A DNA stretch of 64,000 nucleotides from Brasenia schreberi (taxonomy: Eukaryota; Streptophyta; Magnoliopsida; Nymphaeales; Cabombaceae), in contig JAYKKT010000056.1 in the NCBI GenBank assembly GCA_036023115.1, forward strand, positions 3,282,001 through 3,346,000, given 5' to 3'. The translations under genes were made by a program, and so were the position numbers. The notes beneath the pieces were generated by a model that did not search any database, was not told where the DNA came from, and saw only the letters and a program-made list of their open reading frames with translations. Of this stretch, positions 9,699 to 21,382 are shown one piece after another (position 1 is the stretch's first letter; every line of letters begins with the position of its first letter).

Positions 9699-12600
9699 TG
9701 TAGACGCAGAAAATCTCCGCTTTCCTGGCTCTTAGGCCTGGAGCGAACCTTTTCGTGTGTCTAAGTCCTATTTAAATAAACAGGGCATGTGAGCTAGCTT
9801 ACCTAAGCTAGCGAAGATATATTCTAGAACCTGACTTCTAACGTGGCGACTGTGAACAAGTAAGCTCTTTTTAAAGATCAGTCTGTATGCTTTTAAAGAT
9901 CGAGTTTTGGATATAAGGACCTACGAAAGCGGTTCGAGGTATTTGATTCGGGTCTTGTTTGTACGATTTTCAGATTTTAGATCACATGAATTTGCACGTG
10001 CCTAAGTCTTTCTTTTTATCCCTTTATGGGCCACCTAGGTATGTGTTATGAACACTCCACTAAATGTGGCGACTTTGAGCGGGAGTATGGGGTATATGCA
10101 ATGCAAACTCACGCTACTCCAAAGGGAAAACCCGAATTTAAAAGACAATGCCGAAGGGAAATGACCGAAGGGAAATACGTATATAAGGTATATATGGGCC
10201 CTTACTCGGGTCTTGCAAATAAGAGCGAAGGCTCAATGTGGGTGCGTGTGAGAATTGAAGTACTACACACACGACGTGAAATGAAACCCAAATATAACTT
10301 GCAATATGGCCTTAACTAAGGTCTTGGGAATAAGAGCGAAAGCTCAATGTGTGTGAGTGCTTGAATTGAAGTACTACGCACACAACATGAAATTAAACCC
10401 AAATATAAATTGCAGTATGGCCTTAACTAAGGTCTTGGGAATAAGAGCGAAAGCTCAATGTGTGTGAGTGCTTGAATTGAAGTACTACGCACACAACATG
10501 AAATTAAACCCAAATATAAATTGCAGTATGGCCTTAACTAAGGTCTTGGGAATAAGAGCGAAAGCTCAATGTGTGTGAGTGCTTGAATTGAAGTACTACG
10601 CACACAACATGAAATTAAACCCAAATATAAATTACAGTATGGCCTTAACTAAGGTCTTGGGAATAAGAGCGAAAGCTCAATGTGTGTGAGTGCTTGAATT
10701 GAAGTACTACACACACAACATGAAATTAAACCCAAATATAAATTGCAGTATGGCCTTAACTAAGGTTTGGGAATAAGAGCGAAAGCTCAATGTGTGTGAG
10801 TGCTTGAATTTAAAGACAACACACCCAACTTAAGCAAAACCCTACGTAATTTAAAGTATATACATAAACTTATATCTTAGGGGCTGATTAGGCCCGTGTG
10901 TGTTCAAAATCGTGCACAACTAAGAGAGTGCACGTGTGTGTGGATGTGCCAAACCACGTTATTACAAGCGGGGGTAGACTATGCTCCGTTATTACAACCC
11001 CGTATCAAATTTAATTTAAGCAAGTCTACAACTAAGGACCGAGTTAGGCACTTACTTATAGCTGGTCTGAAGATGACTTGCTTGAGCATGGGCTTGGCTT
11101 CGCCTTGGGCTGCAAGAGGGAGCTCCTCGGAGTTGAACGACAAAGGGGAGATGCTGGCCAGGTGCCTTGGGTGCGCGGGAAGGGCGCCTTGAAGGTGGCC
11201 GGCTGCTAGGAAGGTGCTGCCTTGATGCTTTGGGCTAAGGTGACTAAGGAAGGTCACTAAAGGATGGGCTGGTATTAAGGAAGGTAGTGCTAAAGGGGAG
11301 CCTAAGGGAGTGCCTAAGGGAAATGTATGGCTGGCCGAATGGATTTGGTACAGTCGGTTGGAGTGGCCTACTAAGGGGAGCTTAGTGGTGGCCGGCTGCT
11401 AGGGTGGCTAGGTAATGGCAAGGATGGGAAGGGAGCTAACTAGGGTGTGGTGTAAGGTAGAGCTAAGGGCTGGTGGAAAGGGGTATGGGCAGGTCCTAGG
11501 GAACCAAGTGGGGTGGCCGGGTATCACTAGGGGAAGGTAGAGTGTCGGGTGGTGGAAATGGTTGAGGTCTGGCAGAATGGGTAGGGATGACGGGTAGGTG
11601 GTGTTGGCGGGAGGTTGTGGTGGTGTGGGTGGTTGAGAGTGGAGGGGGAGTGAAGAAGAGGTAGAGTTAGGTTGAGATACTAACCGGCTGGTAGGGAGTT
11701 GGTGTCCAAGGAAGAAGAGCAGCCGGGTGGTTGAAGTGGATGGGGTTTGGCCGGATGGAAGTGGTGGCGATGTGAAGTGAAGCAGACCGGGAGGCAGTGG
11801 TGGTGCGAGGCGGAGCTGGTCGGGGGAGGTAGTGGTGGCGCAGGTGGAGGAAGGTGGAAAGCTCGGTTGGGAGGTGGCTGGCCAAGGTCGGTTGGAAATC
11901 CTTGCCAAACTCGCCCCTTAGGGGGGGGTTTGTATAGGTTGGTGAAGGGCGGTTGGGGCTGGTTTTGAGGAGGTGGTAAGGTCGTTTAGGTGGTGGTGGT
12001 GTGGTGATAAGGTGGGCTGGTTTTGAGGAGGGGCCAGATATTTTAATACAAGGGGTTTTAGGTAGATGGTGTGCTAGTTTTATGTGGGGTGGTTTAGGGG
12101 TTTAGGGCTTAGCTAGGTGGGTTGGTCTTGGGGTGAGGTTTAGTGAGATGGGTTAGGTGATTAGGCTAGGATTAGGTTAGGTTTAAGGAAATTAGGCTAG
12201 GTTTAGGGAAGGATTAGGGAAGTGGGTTAGGTGATTAGGTTGGGATTAGGCCGGGATTAGGGAAGTGGGTTAGGTGATTAGGCTAGGTTTAGGACGGGAT
12301 TAGGGTAAAAGGCTAGGATTAGGGTTTTTTTATTAGGATTGGGTTAGGGAGCTCCCTTTGCATAACCCATAGACCTTGTTGCATCATGTTGGTGCAGCCC
12401 TAGGTTAGGTTTTGGCTAATTACAAGCTTAAACCCATGCTAATTAGGCCAACCCACATGATTAACCCCAAACTTGACACACAAGTCAAGCTTAATTACAA
12501 TCACTCCCAAATCTTATCCTTCCCCACTCTCTCTCATGCCCATAATCCCACGTGAATTTCAAGTGGGCCCCACCTCCATTTATGAGAAGGTGATATGGGC

Positions 12601-13178
12601 CATGGATATGGATATTGGATTGGATCTCTAGATCCAAATCCAAATCCACACATAGGTTTGGATTGGGATCTGGATATATATGGTCCAAATCCAATCCAAA
12701 CTGAATTCTGACTCCTTCAGGCTGTGTTCAAAACGAACGGTTTGTGCGGGGTCTGACAGCATCAGTACTCCGTTTGCGTTGGGTCTTCGCCAACATGGTC
12801 GTCCGCTTCTGTTTTCACCTTCCGGAGATGATTTCAAGTGATGTTTTGCTAATAACAGGGTCTTGGACGTTCGAGATCCTGGGGGTGGATTCAATACGAG
12901 AGTTGTTATGCCGGGCTCGACATGTGCTCCGGTTCCGGGCTCTCCTTGGTTCTCCTGGTCCTGCTTTGATCAGGCCAAGCTTGCTTCGTGGGGTTTCAAA
13001 ACATATTTTAACAGTTTTTAAAACATATTATACATATTTAAAACATATAAAGTTTAAAACATATATACAGGGTTGCCTGGAAGACTCCTAGGTTTCCAGA
13101 CTTAAAATGGCCCTTTGGGGCTGCTTTTACAAAATCAGGTTTGTTTTGAGAAATTCGTGGGATTTCGGGGTGTTTACA
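9699..13178 (-). repeat. 5' LTR of the Tat element, about 3.48 kb
   Basis: The right boundary (TGTTTACA at 13171-13178) matches the left copy exactly. The left boundary is inferred at TGTAGAC (9699), which forms a near-perfect inverted pair with GTTTACA and sits beside the candidate primer-binding site. The LTR contains the 111-bp array, a segment at about 10810-11735 that is absent from the other LTR, a TTAGG-rich block, and palindromes built from TCCAAATCCAA. Open frames inside it are low-complexity and not treated as genes. Confidence 0.8.
10170..10812 (-). repeat. 111-bp tandem repeat in the 5' LTR, about 5.8 units
   Basis: Units begin at TGAAATTAAA at 10388, 10499, 10610 and 10721, each 111 bp apart. 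A diverged unit lies at about 10193-10275 and a truncated last unit ends near 10812. Unit-to-unit identity is very high in the middle of the array. Confidence 0.92.
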
Positions 13179-13874
13179 AAAGCAAAGGCCTCCGACTTAG
13201 TAGAACAAAGACAGAATATATGGAATGTAAGTTTGATCATTTGGTTACCTAAGAGGACATATAAATTAAAATTGTCACACATTGCATCCCTCAAAAGGAA
13301 AGTTTTAAATACCTAGGGTAATTTTTTCAGAGTGATGATGAAAGAATTGATGGAGATGTTACACATAGAATTAATGCTAGTTGGTTAAAATGGAGAGGAG
13401 CATCTGGGATTCTTTGTGATAAGAAGATACCATTAAAGTTAAAATGTAAATATTATAGAGTAACAATTAGGCCTGTCATGCTTTATGGTTTTGAGTGTTG
13501 GGCAGTTAATCATCAACATGTACAAAAGAAAGTGGTCATACAAGAAAAGACCGTATACATAATGAGGTTATTAGAAACAAATTAAGAGTGACACCAATAG
13601 AGGATAAAATGAGAGAATATTGTTTAAGATGGTTTGGACATATAGAAAGAAGATCAAAAGAAGAACCAGTAAAAAGGTTAGAAAAACTAAATTTGGAATG
13701 TATTAAAAGAGGTAGAGGATGACCACAAAAGTGTTAAAAGAAACAATAAAGAATGATCTAGCTTATTGTGAGTTAACTGCTAACATGACACACGATAGGG
13801 ATATGTGGAAACAAAGAATCCATGTAGCCGACCCCGTCTAGTATGGGAAAAGGCTTAGTTGTTGTTGTTGTTGT
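13179..13874 (+). mobile_element. 3' end of an RTE-like LINE
   Basis: Conceptual translation in shifting frames gives the C-terminal tail of a LINE RT protein: an INA..KWRGASGILCD-like stretch, LKLKCKYYR, RPVMLYGFECWAV, REYCLRWFGHI, GRG then a stop where Arg-Pro is usual, and HVADPV. The sequence ends in a GTTGTTGTTG tail, typical of plant RTE-type elements. It is 5'-truncated exactly at the LTR boundary 13178, so the Tat element may have inserted into it. It is full of stops and frameshifts. Confidence 0.82.
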
Positions 13875-14675
13875 ATTCACATCTTATCCATATGTCTATG
13901 GTGGACTGCGCAACACTTTACTCCTTGAAGCACTACTTTACGATGCTTTGTAATATTTATCTTTCAATTAGAGTGATATATTTTTGTTGCTGAGTCACTA
14001 ATATACCTTGTGATTTTAGCCAACCTTCATTAGTATTGCGATACTGCTCTGTCATCTTTTCTATCTTCTTGAGAAACAAACCTTAAGTATTTAACATTAT
14101 CTTTGTGAAGGATGTAATTGATACAAGTTAAAACTTTTCTTTTTGGGAAATTACACAATAATAACCTCTGTTTTTGGCTTTAAAACTTAGAGACCTCAAC
14201 TTTAGTCATGATAAAACCAAGGTATTGTCGTTAATTGAAAATGGACATCTTAGTAACTTTTGCTTACATGGTGTATGTGGATACGTAGATGTGACACCCG
14301 AGTATATTCAACTACCATGCCGACCTACTATATACTATATTACATTGTATTATAATTAATGTTTAATTATAAAAAATCAATATTTAATATATGTTAAAAT
14401 ATAATTAACATACAATATAATAAGTATCACAATTAATTAATAGATATTAATTAATACTCACATTATATTCTATTATAATTAATATTATATTTAATACTTA
14501 GCTAATATCAATTGCATTTAAGAAATTAATAATTTATATTATTGACATTATATTGTTAGTATTATAGTTAATTAATTGTTCTTAATTAATATTTATGTTA
14601 TTTTATATAATATGATTAATATTATATTAGAGAGCATTGGCCTGCACCCATGGTGACCTTTGCCTCTATCTATCT
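13875..14675. other. AT-rich DNA without a recognised gene
   Basis: No coding signal. Positions 14330-14640 are extremely AT-rich, with repeated TTAATTAAT and ATTATAT motifs. The last 35 bp before the rRNA-like segment are of mixed composition (GCCTGCACCCATGG) and unassigned. Confidence 0.7.
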
Positions 14676-14712
14676 AAACGACTCTCGGCAACGGATATCT
14701 TGGCTCCCGCAA

Positions 14713-14743
<31 letters not shown>

Positions 14744-14823
14744 ATGTGAATTGCAGAATCCCGTGAATCATCGAGTCTTTGAACGCAAGTTGCGCCCGAG
14801 ACCACCCGGTCGAGGGCACACCT
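14676..14823 (+). rRNA. Isolated 5.8S rRNA-like segment (probable pseudogene)
   Basis: The segment matches plant 5.8S rRNA from its 5' end (AAACGACTCTCGGCAACGG) through GATGAAGAACGTAGCG, ATGCGATACTTG, GTGAATTGCAGAATCCCG and CATCGAGTCTTTGAACGC to TTGCGCCCGA and GAGGGCAC. That is nearly the whole molecule except the last 12-16 bases. Several C-to-T or G-to-A changes against the usual plant sequence are visible. Neither 18S/ITS1 nor ITS2/26S sequence flanks it, so it is not part of a normal rDNA unit. Copia integrase sequence starts within about 10 bp of its 3' end. Confidence 0.93.
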
Positions 14824-15354
14824 TTGTTTTGTCCTGAAGCCATACTTACATGAGTATATCTAATGAATAGATTTCCTTCAATTGTTCTTGAATGAAAATC
14901 CCCATTCAAATTAATCAAGCCTGAAACTAATCCATTCCATCTTATTCCAAGAGTGTTTGGGTGTGTTTGTTATGTTCATGTACATGCTCAATTTTGAGAT
15001 AAACTTGATCTAAGGGCTATTAAATGTGTTTTCATTGGATATTTGTGTGAAAGGAAAGGATATGTTTGTTATAATCCTAAATCTCATGAGAAGTATATAT
15101 CCATGGATGTAACTTTCTTTGAGACTACCTCTTTTTTCTAAAAACCTACCCATTTGTCAAATTCTAGTATTGAAGAGACAATTATCCCCATGGACATTAC
15201 AAGTGATAAGATAGATGAAGATTATACTACTGGAGAAAATGATTTACCCTAAGAGAAAAAGGAGATGCAAGTGTATACAAAAGGAGAGAAATATAGTCAT
15301 GCCCAATCCGATAGACACCACGAACCAAGGGGGAGTGCCTTCTTTAGATTCAAA

Positions 15355-16068
15355 CTATGTCACATGGGTACAGGTGTGGGTGCAGGTTCGGGATACGACA
15401 AATTTCAAAAATTTTGGGTGTGGCGACACGGCTAGGGTATATAATATTATATATTATATATAATATTTAAGCTACATAAATCAATCATAATACAACTAGT
15501 ATTTGCTAATTTTGAGTGCACGTAGGTATCAATTAGCAAGTTCCCTCATAATGATTTGAAACTTAGAATGATTTTACGAGCTGCAAAATATCCAAGTTAT
15601 GGATTTAAAGAGTTTTCAGATCTTTTGTAGAATATAGCATATACTAGTATTTGTGCTAGGATCCACTAGTGATGCCATACTCTTCTGTTCTATTGATGTG
15701 GCAATGTTCCTGGTCTTCAAATGTGTTTGGTGACAGAGATTATTCTGTGCAAAGGCATATAGTATGGAGTTAAGATTTCAATAAGATTGATATATAAGAA
15801 ACCAATTATCTGCACCCAAAATCATTCAACCTAATATTATATAGAGTTATAATAGCAAGTACACAACTTTATATTAAAGCAAAACACATAAATGGTAAAC
15901 AACTACTAATTTCATCATAATACACAAATCAATCTTCATTATCTGGACCCATTTATCCATGAGTTACAAAAAAAAAATTATTTTTGCCATGCCGCACCGA
16001 CACGGTGTCGGTGTCGCACCAGTGTCGAGGTCGACACTCCACCCCTTAGAAGTGTCTGTGTGACTTAG
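15355..16068. mobile_element. hAT-like non-autonomous DNA transposon, 714 bp
   Basis: The element is flanked by a perfect 8-bp duplication GATTCAAA (15347-15354 and 16069-16076). Its ends are an imperfect inverted repeat: CTATGTCACA on the left, and CTAAGTCACA when the right end is read in reverse. It sits inside the copia linker, and the copia reading continues after it. The interior has GTGTCG/CGACAC-rich stretches near both ends and an AT-rich middle; no transposase is visible. An 8-bp duplication points to the hAT superfamily; the assignment is by structure only. Confidence 0.8.
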
Positions 16069-16479
16069 GATTCAAAGGTAGATTCATAAGAAAATAAAAT
16101 TGAAGACTTGGATGTTCCAATAGCTCTTCGGAAAGGTAAAAGATTATGTGGTAACTATCCCATTTCTCAATTTATCTCTTATGATCAACTATCATAATTT
16201 TGTGTTAAAAGCTGAATTGTATAAAATTCCTAAAACTTTTCCTGAAGCATCACAACAAGAACACTAGCTTGAATCCATGAAATCAGAACTTCAAGCACTT
16301 GAGAAAAATCAGACATGGGAGGTTAACACTCTACCACCAAGCAGATACGAGTGATCATTAGCATTGCAACACAAAGAAAATGGACATTATGGCAGCTTGA
16401 AGTAAAGAATGCATTTTTGTAGGAGAAGCTCAAGGAAGAAGTTTATATGGAACTACCACCTCTAGTTATCCAAATCCAG

Positions 16480-17545
16480 AAAATAAAGTATGTAGATTAA
16501 AGAAGGTGATTTATGGGTTAAAACAGTCTTCAAGAGCATGGTTCGAGAAATTCAGTAAAAGTATCATCAATTTGGGGTATCAAAAAGTGTGAGTGATCAC
16601 ACATTATTCTTTAAAATGAAGGAAAAGTTGACATTATTACTAGTATATGTTGATGATATTATTATGACAGGAGATGACGTTGAGGAAATTCAAAGATTAA
16701 AACAAGATCTCTATCAGTTATTTGACATCAAAGATTTTAAAAGACTACACTATTTCTTGGGCATTGAAGTGGCTTACTTAGGTACTAACATTTGTTTAAA
16801 TCAAAGAAATTATACCTTGGATTTGCAATGAGATGTGATGATGACAAATTGTAAACCAAGTGCTATTCCCATGGATGTCAACCATAAGTTGCAAATGGAA
16901 GATGGGGCTGATAAGATTGATGTAACTAGATATCAACAGCTAGTTGAAAAGTTGATACACTTGACTATTACCCGTCTAGATATAGCATATTCAATAAGCA
17001 TAGTAAGCCGATACATGCAATCACCTTCCAAATATCATATTGATGCAGTTTTTTATATACTGAGATACTTAAAAGCTATTCCTAGACATGGAATAATGTA
17101 TAAAGCTAATGGACACACAAGGATTGAAATCTATACAGATGTTGATTTGGCAGGTTCTATAGAAGATAGAAAATCAACCACTGGATATATAACACTAGTC
17201 GGAGGCAATATAGTATCATGAAAAAGTAAGAAACAATCTGTTGTGGCCAGGTCAACTGCTGAAGCAATGTATAGAGCGATTGGACGAGGAATATGTGAAG
17301 GGAAATGGTTGCGTTCTTTATTAACAAAAATTGATTGTCTTGCAAGAGACTCTATTTCTATATTTTGTGATAGTAAAGCAGGTATACAAATAACTTCAAA
17401 TCCAATATATCATGAGAGAACTAAACATATTGAGATCGATTGTCACTTTATACGATACAGTGTTCATACTAAAGAATTTCAGCTGGAACACGTGAAGTCA
17501 GAAAGTCAATATACAGACATATTAACTAAAGCTGAATCAACCATT
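16480..17545 (+). pseudogene. Copia reverse transcriptase and RNase H
   Basis: RT motifs are in order: [18 protein letters not shown], then LLVYVDDIIMTG with the catalytic YVDD near 16650, LHYFLGIEV, and LDIAYSISIVSRYMQSP. RNase H follows with IEIYTDVDLAGS, DRKSTTGY, a TGA at 17219 where the family has Trp, ARSTAEAMYRA, IFCDSKAGIQI, ERTKHIEIDCHFIR and QYTDILTKA, the normal end of a copia polyprotein. Frames break at 16830 (TGA) and 17219 and upstream of 16589. Both RT and RNase H catalytic residues are still readable. Similar plant copia proteins end at exactly this point. Confidence 0.93.
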
Positions 17546-17860
17546 TGTGCACAACTGTGTTTTTTGTTTATTTGTTTTAGTCTTTTGTTATGTACTGTTT
17601 AGTTTGTTTTTAAAGGTAGCTTTAAATAAGCCTCCTTAATGGCACTTAATTCTTAGACTTTGTTTGACAGGTATTTAAGAGATATAAACCCTATTGCTGG
17701 TAATGAGAAAGTGAGAGAAAGGAAGAGGGGCGACAGCACAAGAGTGGCCGACCGAATCCTGTCATCTTCTCTACACTATTTCTGCAACTTTTTCATTTTA
17801 TTGTTTTCAATATTTCTGCACATATACTAGAGTCCCCTTTTTGATTACTGACAAAAATCT
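17546..17860 (+). repeat. Probable 3' LTR remnant of the copia element
   Basis: Downstream of the polyprotein end lies a TATA-like TATTTAAGAGATATAAACCC and a T-rich polyadenylation-like stretch ending near CTGCACATATACTAG. The layout resembles a copia LTR, but no second copy is present in the window for comparison. Confidence 0.4.
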
Positions 17861-19270
17861 CATGTCTATGCCTTTATTGCAACTAAACTTGAGGTCTCAA
17901 AATGTCAAAACAGAAAACCACAAGATACTTTTATGAAAATTTCATTTTTTTACCATGAACATTGACCTTGCATTTTCTATATCACCTCTTATGTTTTATT
18001 TAGTTGTAAGCCTTGGAAGTTTAAGGTTGCTATCTGCAAGTCAAGTTTTTGTTCACTCCTCACTTATCCATCATATTATATATAAAGAACATGCAAAATA
18101 ACATGTGATTTTGAATGTACTTCATAAGTTCATCTAAAGTCTAACCGAAAGGCATGACCTTAGTACTAACATTTGGTGTAATTCTATATTAACATCCACA
18201 AGATCATTTCTCCCCTATAAGTCCTACCATAAATGATGCTCCATCTTACATGTTTTTTAGTAAGTTTGATCCATGCAATAGGTACACTTTTCTTCTCTCC
18301 TTTTTCCCAATGGACATCTTTCTGTATAATGATATAAATCAAACAACAGGATGCGTGCTAGTTTCTATTTGGTCCTAAAATATTATATTATACATCTTAT
18401 GAATGCTTCAACGATAGACCTTTATGGCATAAACCCAAATGAGTTCCTTATTTATTGCACTAGATACTTTGGGCTCAATTTTCTTTTAATAACTAATGAA
18501 TTTTGATATTTTTTTTGTTCTTGTATATGTGTATCTTTCTCCATTTCTTTTTCTGTTCTTTTAGATTACATGAGTAATTTTCTAAGCCAAATGATGCCCG
18601 TCTCCATATATTTTCATCCATTGCAAGACAACAGTTCACAAAAAGGTTCAAGACTAGGTTAATGGCAAGCTATGAAACCTTGATTTACTTTGATCATTGG
18701 CAAATGGTTCCTTTTCTGTTGACAACTTTTAACTTGACAGAGTTCAGGAGGTCCATGTTAAATTGTAAGATTTGCAGTTGGTGTTCGTATAGTTTAGTCT
18801 AGTTAAAAACTTCAGAATTTGAGACCTCCGGTTTGGGTTACCCAACTGAATGTTTGCGGTGTCATTGCCAGCTTTCTCTATTATACTGGTTAAAGTCAAT
18901 TGGAATATGTTCTTCCAGTGCACTGGTCTAGTCCTCAATGTCATTTTCTGTGACAATTAAATGTATCCCTTCTTTATTTTTCATACTGCTAGGTCTCTAC
19001 TACATATTTATGACTTATCTATTGAAACTTCCATTCTGTATGCTCTACTGTAAGTTTACCTATACGAGCTGGTTATCCGGTAGAGATAATGTGGTAGGTG
19101 TTTCATGATAATATTGACTTTATCATTGATATATCAACTATTTGATTCTTATTGGAAATTCATTAAACGAAGCCCACTCACTTCTACTTTTGTTGGTTGC
19201 ATATATATTTTGTTTTATTAAAAGGCAATTTACAAGCTACGATTTAGTTGAACTGTTTTTGCAAATACAG
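17861..19270 (+). other. Intron-like or intergenic sequence upstream of the 19.3-kb exon
   Basis: T-rich, with no long open frame and no repeat family I recognise. It ends in a good acceptor (TTTTTGCAAATACAG at 19256-19270), so at least its right part is likely an intron of the gene whose exon begins at 19271. I could not find earlier exons; they may lie beyond the copia remnant. Confidence 0.5.
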
Positions 19271-19977
19271 ACAGTGAAGATAAGCCATCAGGAATCACCA
19301 TATACATGGATGAAAAGAGTGAAGAAGCATGTGAAGACGGTGAAATTTTGGAAACTGACTCTTCGTTCTTGCAGGAGTGCAAGAAAATGACAGTTGAATT
19401 TCCAGGAATTAATGCACCTATTCCTGAGAATGCCCATTCTAGATGCTGGGCAGCTTCTCCGACAGAACCACGAAGTGCGGATTCAGGTAGAAACCACTCG
19501 TACGCAAGGTCCACTTACTCTCAAAGCAACCAGCACTTTGAGAACAGGAGATCTATTGATTATTTAGATGAAACTCCAGAAGGAACCACTGGTCACTATT
19601 CCTCAAAAAAGCATGCATTTGATCCCAGTTACTTTAGTGAATCAGATAGTCCAAGAGATCACACTTTGATACCCAGGAACACAAACTTAACAAGGTCATA
19701 TTCTGAAAGGAGGTGGAATTCACCACATGATAATTTGCATGGCCGAAACCATAGCTCATTCAAGGGTCCAAGTCATAATGATGTCTTACCGTATTATGCT
19801 GATGGTTCCCAATCATACTTATCTACCAATTCAAGTCGGGTTTCTTCTCGCAATTATAGCTCAACAAGGGAAGACAATTGGGATCTGGATGATCGCAATA
19901 GACATAGAGAGGCTTATGCTGACGGTGATTCATCTTGGCATAGAGACAGACATGATCACCATCATCATCGAAGGTAA
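19271..19977 (+). CDS. Exon of an unrecognised Ser/Arg/His/Asp-rich host protein
   Basis: An open frame runs from a splice acceptor at 19270/19271 to a TAA at 19975-19977. The first full codons give SEDKPSGITIYMDEK, so the Met at 19306 is probably internal. The product is hydrophilic: an acidic start (EEACEDGEILETD), a conserved-looking block VEFPGINAPIPENAHSRCW, then a long low-complexity tail of Ser, Arg, Tyr, Asn, Asp and His that ends in HRDRHDHHHHRR. Composition suggests a nuclear, RNA-related C-terminal tail, but I do not recognise the family. The TAA overlaps a strong donor (AG|GTAATG at 19972-19979), so the exon may be spliced onward instead of ending here. Base usage is unlike the surrounding transposons. 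Confidence 0.6.
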
Positions 19978-20576
19978 TGCGACACTGGGACTCGCATATG
20001 CATTCCTGGTGCTTTCTTTCCACTGATTCCGGGATTACTAAGATTGGATGTCTAGCTATTTTATTCCCTTATTTCGAGAGCCAGTTATGTGAACCATATC
20101 TTACATTTTGGTAATGCTTGCCCTGGCACCGTTTTACATTTAGTGAGTCATCTGTTTGAAATATGAACTTGTAATTGTATAACATTGTTGTTAAAATGCC
20201 AAAAATTGCCTCTTCATTAAAGGAACAGCCTCCTGATTCTGTTGCAGAGTTATTCTGTACCTTCTAGGGTGCTGTTACTGCCTGATTTTAATCTGTATTA
20301 CTCTTCACTTTTTCTTTATTTATGAATTTCTATTTTCCTGTTTGACATATCCTCCGGCTTAGCCATTCATTCAGAGGATTTGATGTGGAAACTGATTTTT
20401 CCAGGACTGTGTCATGGTTATCCCTTATGCAGGACACGAATCATAATTTCATGGCTTTCAACCCTTCCATAACCCCATCCCTGTTCTAGATAAGGTAGGA
20501 TTGTGTTAGGTAAGTCATGATCACCATCCTGAAACTCAGTTGGACTTTCTACTCATGTTTCTGTATTGATAGATAA

Positions 20577-20895
20577 TGATAGATCATGATGAAGATAAAA
20601 TGAAACTAGATATATGGTCACACAAGAAAGACTTTATACGCATTATTAGAGAATTGGAGTAACACTGACATAAGATAAAATGAAGGAAACCTGCTTAAGA
20701 TGATTTGCACATGCAGAAGAATGGCCAAACGGAACGCTGACAAGAAGACTTGCAAAAGTGTTGGGAAGGAAACAGTATAATATGATTGGCCTTTTTTAAA
20801 GTTAAATGCTAATATGGCTCAAGGTTGAGCTCTATGGCCTCAGAATGCATGGAACTGACCCCATCTAGTATGGAGAAGGTTTGGTATTGTTCTGT
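20577..20895 (+). mobile_element. Degenerate RTE-like LINE tail
   Basis: The segment parallels the 13.2-kb LINE tail: a CLRWF-like stretch, then ATATGGCTCAAGG and CTGACCCCATCTAGTATGG, matching the HVADP and GTATGGGAAAAGG region of that copy, followed by a TTG-containing end. It is much more decayed. It lies in the candidate intron. Confidence 0.65.
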
Positions 20896-21382
20896 GCTTC
20901 TGGATGATTGCCAATAAGAGTGTAGTTAACCACACCTTAGTGTGGGACAAGGCCTGGTTTTGGTATGTATAGTGTCAATGATGGTTCGGTGGTTTCTGCA
21001 TCCGACAAAGCTCTGTTATTCCTTCGCTTGTTAATAAGAATCCTGATAGAAGGCAAAAGCCATGGTACAACAAAGATGTGAAACTGTCAGAGGATATTAG
21101 TTTTGTAATGAGTTCAGAAATTCTTAATGCAAAAACAAAAAGGGAAGAAGATTAATGTTAAACTATCAGAAGACTGATAGAAATTCTTATGCAAAATGAA
21201 CATTTTATACGTCAACATCTAATGCTGTATCGCTAGAGAAGTACTAAATGAAAGTCAAAATGTGTACTTAGTGGTGGTGACGTGGGGAATTTGCTGACTG
21301 GTGATGAGGAAGGCCTTCTTGATGTAAGGCAAATTTTCACGTAGTTTAGTTTAGAGTCTAACAAAGAGATTGATGCTGTGCA

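Larger units (their letters stand above)
1..13178 (-). mobile_element. Tat-lineage Ty3/gypsy LTR retrotransposon (left end outside window)
   Basis: A minus-strand LTR retrotransposon. The segment 1-1746 is a near-identical copy of 10279-13178, apart from about 1 kb missing on the left, so the two are its LTRs. Between them, in element order, lie gag, aspartic protease, a G-patch-like stretch, reverse transcriptase, RNase H, a second archaeal-type RNase H and integrase. The second RNase H is known from the Tat lineage of Ty3/gypsy. No chromodomain follows the integrase. The 3' LTR is cut by the window start, so the target duplication cannot be checked; about 580 bp should lie to the left. LTR copies look roughly 97 percent identical by eye, suggesting a fairly recent insertion, yet the coding region carries several stops and frameshifts, so it is not autonomous. 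Confidence 0.93.
14830..17545 (+). mobile_element. Ty1/copia retrotransposon remnant
   Basis: Starts with the copia integrase tail (YLMNRFPS, TNPFHLIPRVFGCVCYVHVH, IKCVFIGY, FETTSFF), continues with the linker PIALRKGKRLC, and then RT and RNase H. There is no gag, protease or integrase core upstream; rRNA-like sequence sits there instead. The linker is split by a 714-bp insertion at 15355-16068. Many stops and frameshifts make it inactive. Confidence 0.9.

Noticed and set aside
10170..10812. Regularly repeated units resembling a CRISPR array
   Set aside because: The whole 111-bp unit repeats, without short repeats plus unique spacers, and it lies inside a plant LTR.
11408..11908. Open frame of 166 residues, Pro/Ser/Thr-rich, in the sense strand of the LTR
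   Set aside because: Low-complexity composition caused by GGTGG-rich DNA; the equivalent in the other LTR is shortened and shifted, and no domain is visible.
14676..14823. Functional 5.8S rRNA gene
   Set aside because: No 18S, ITS or 26S sequence adjoins it and it carries several changes at conserved positions.
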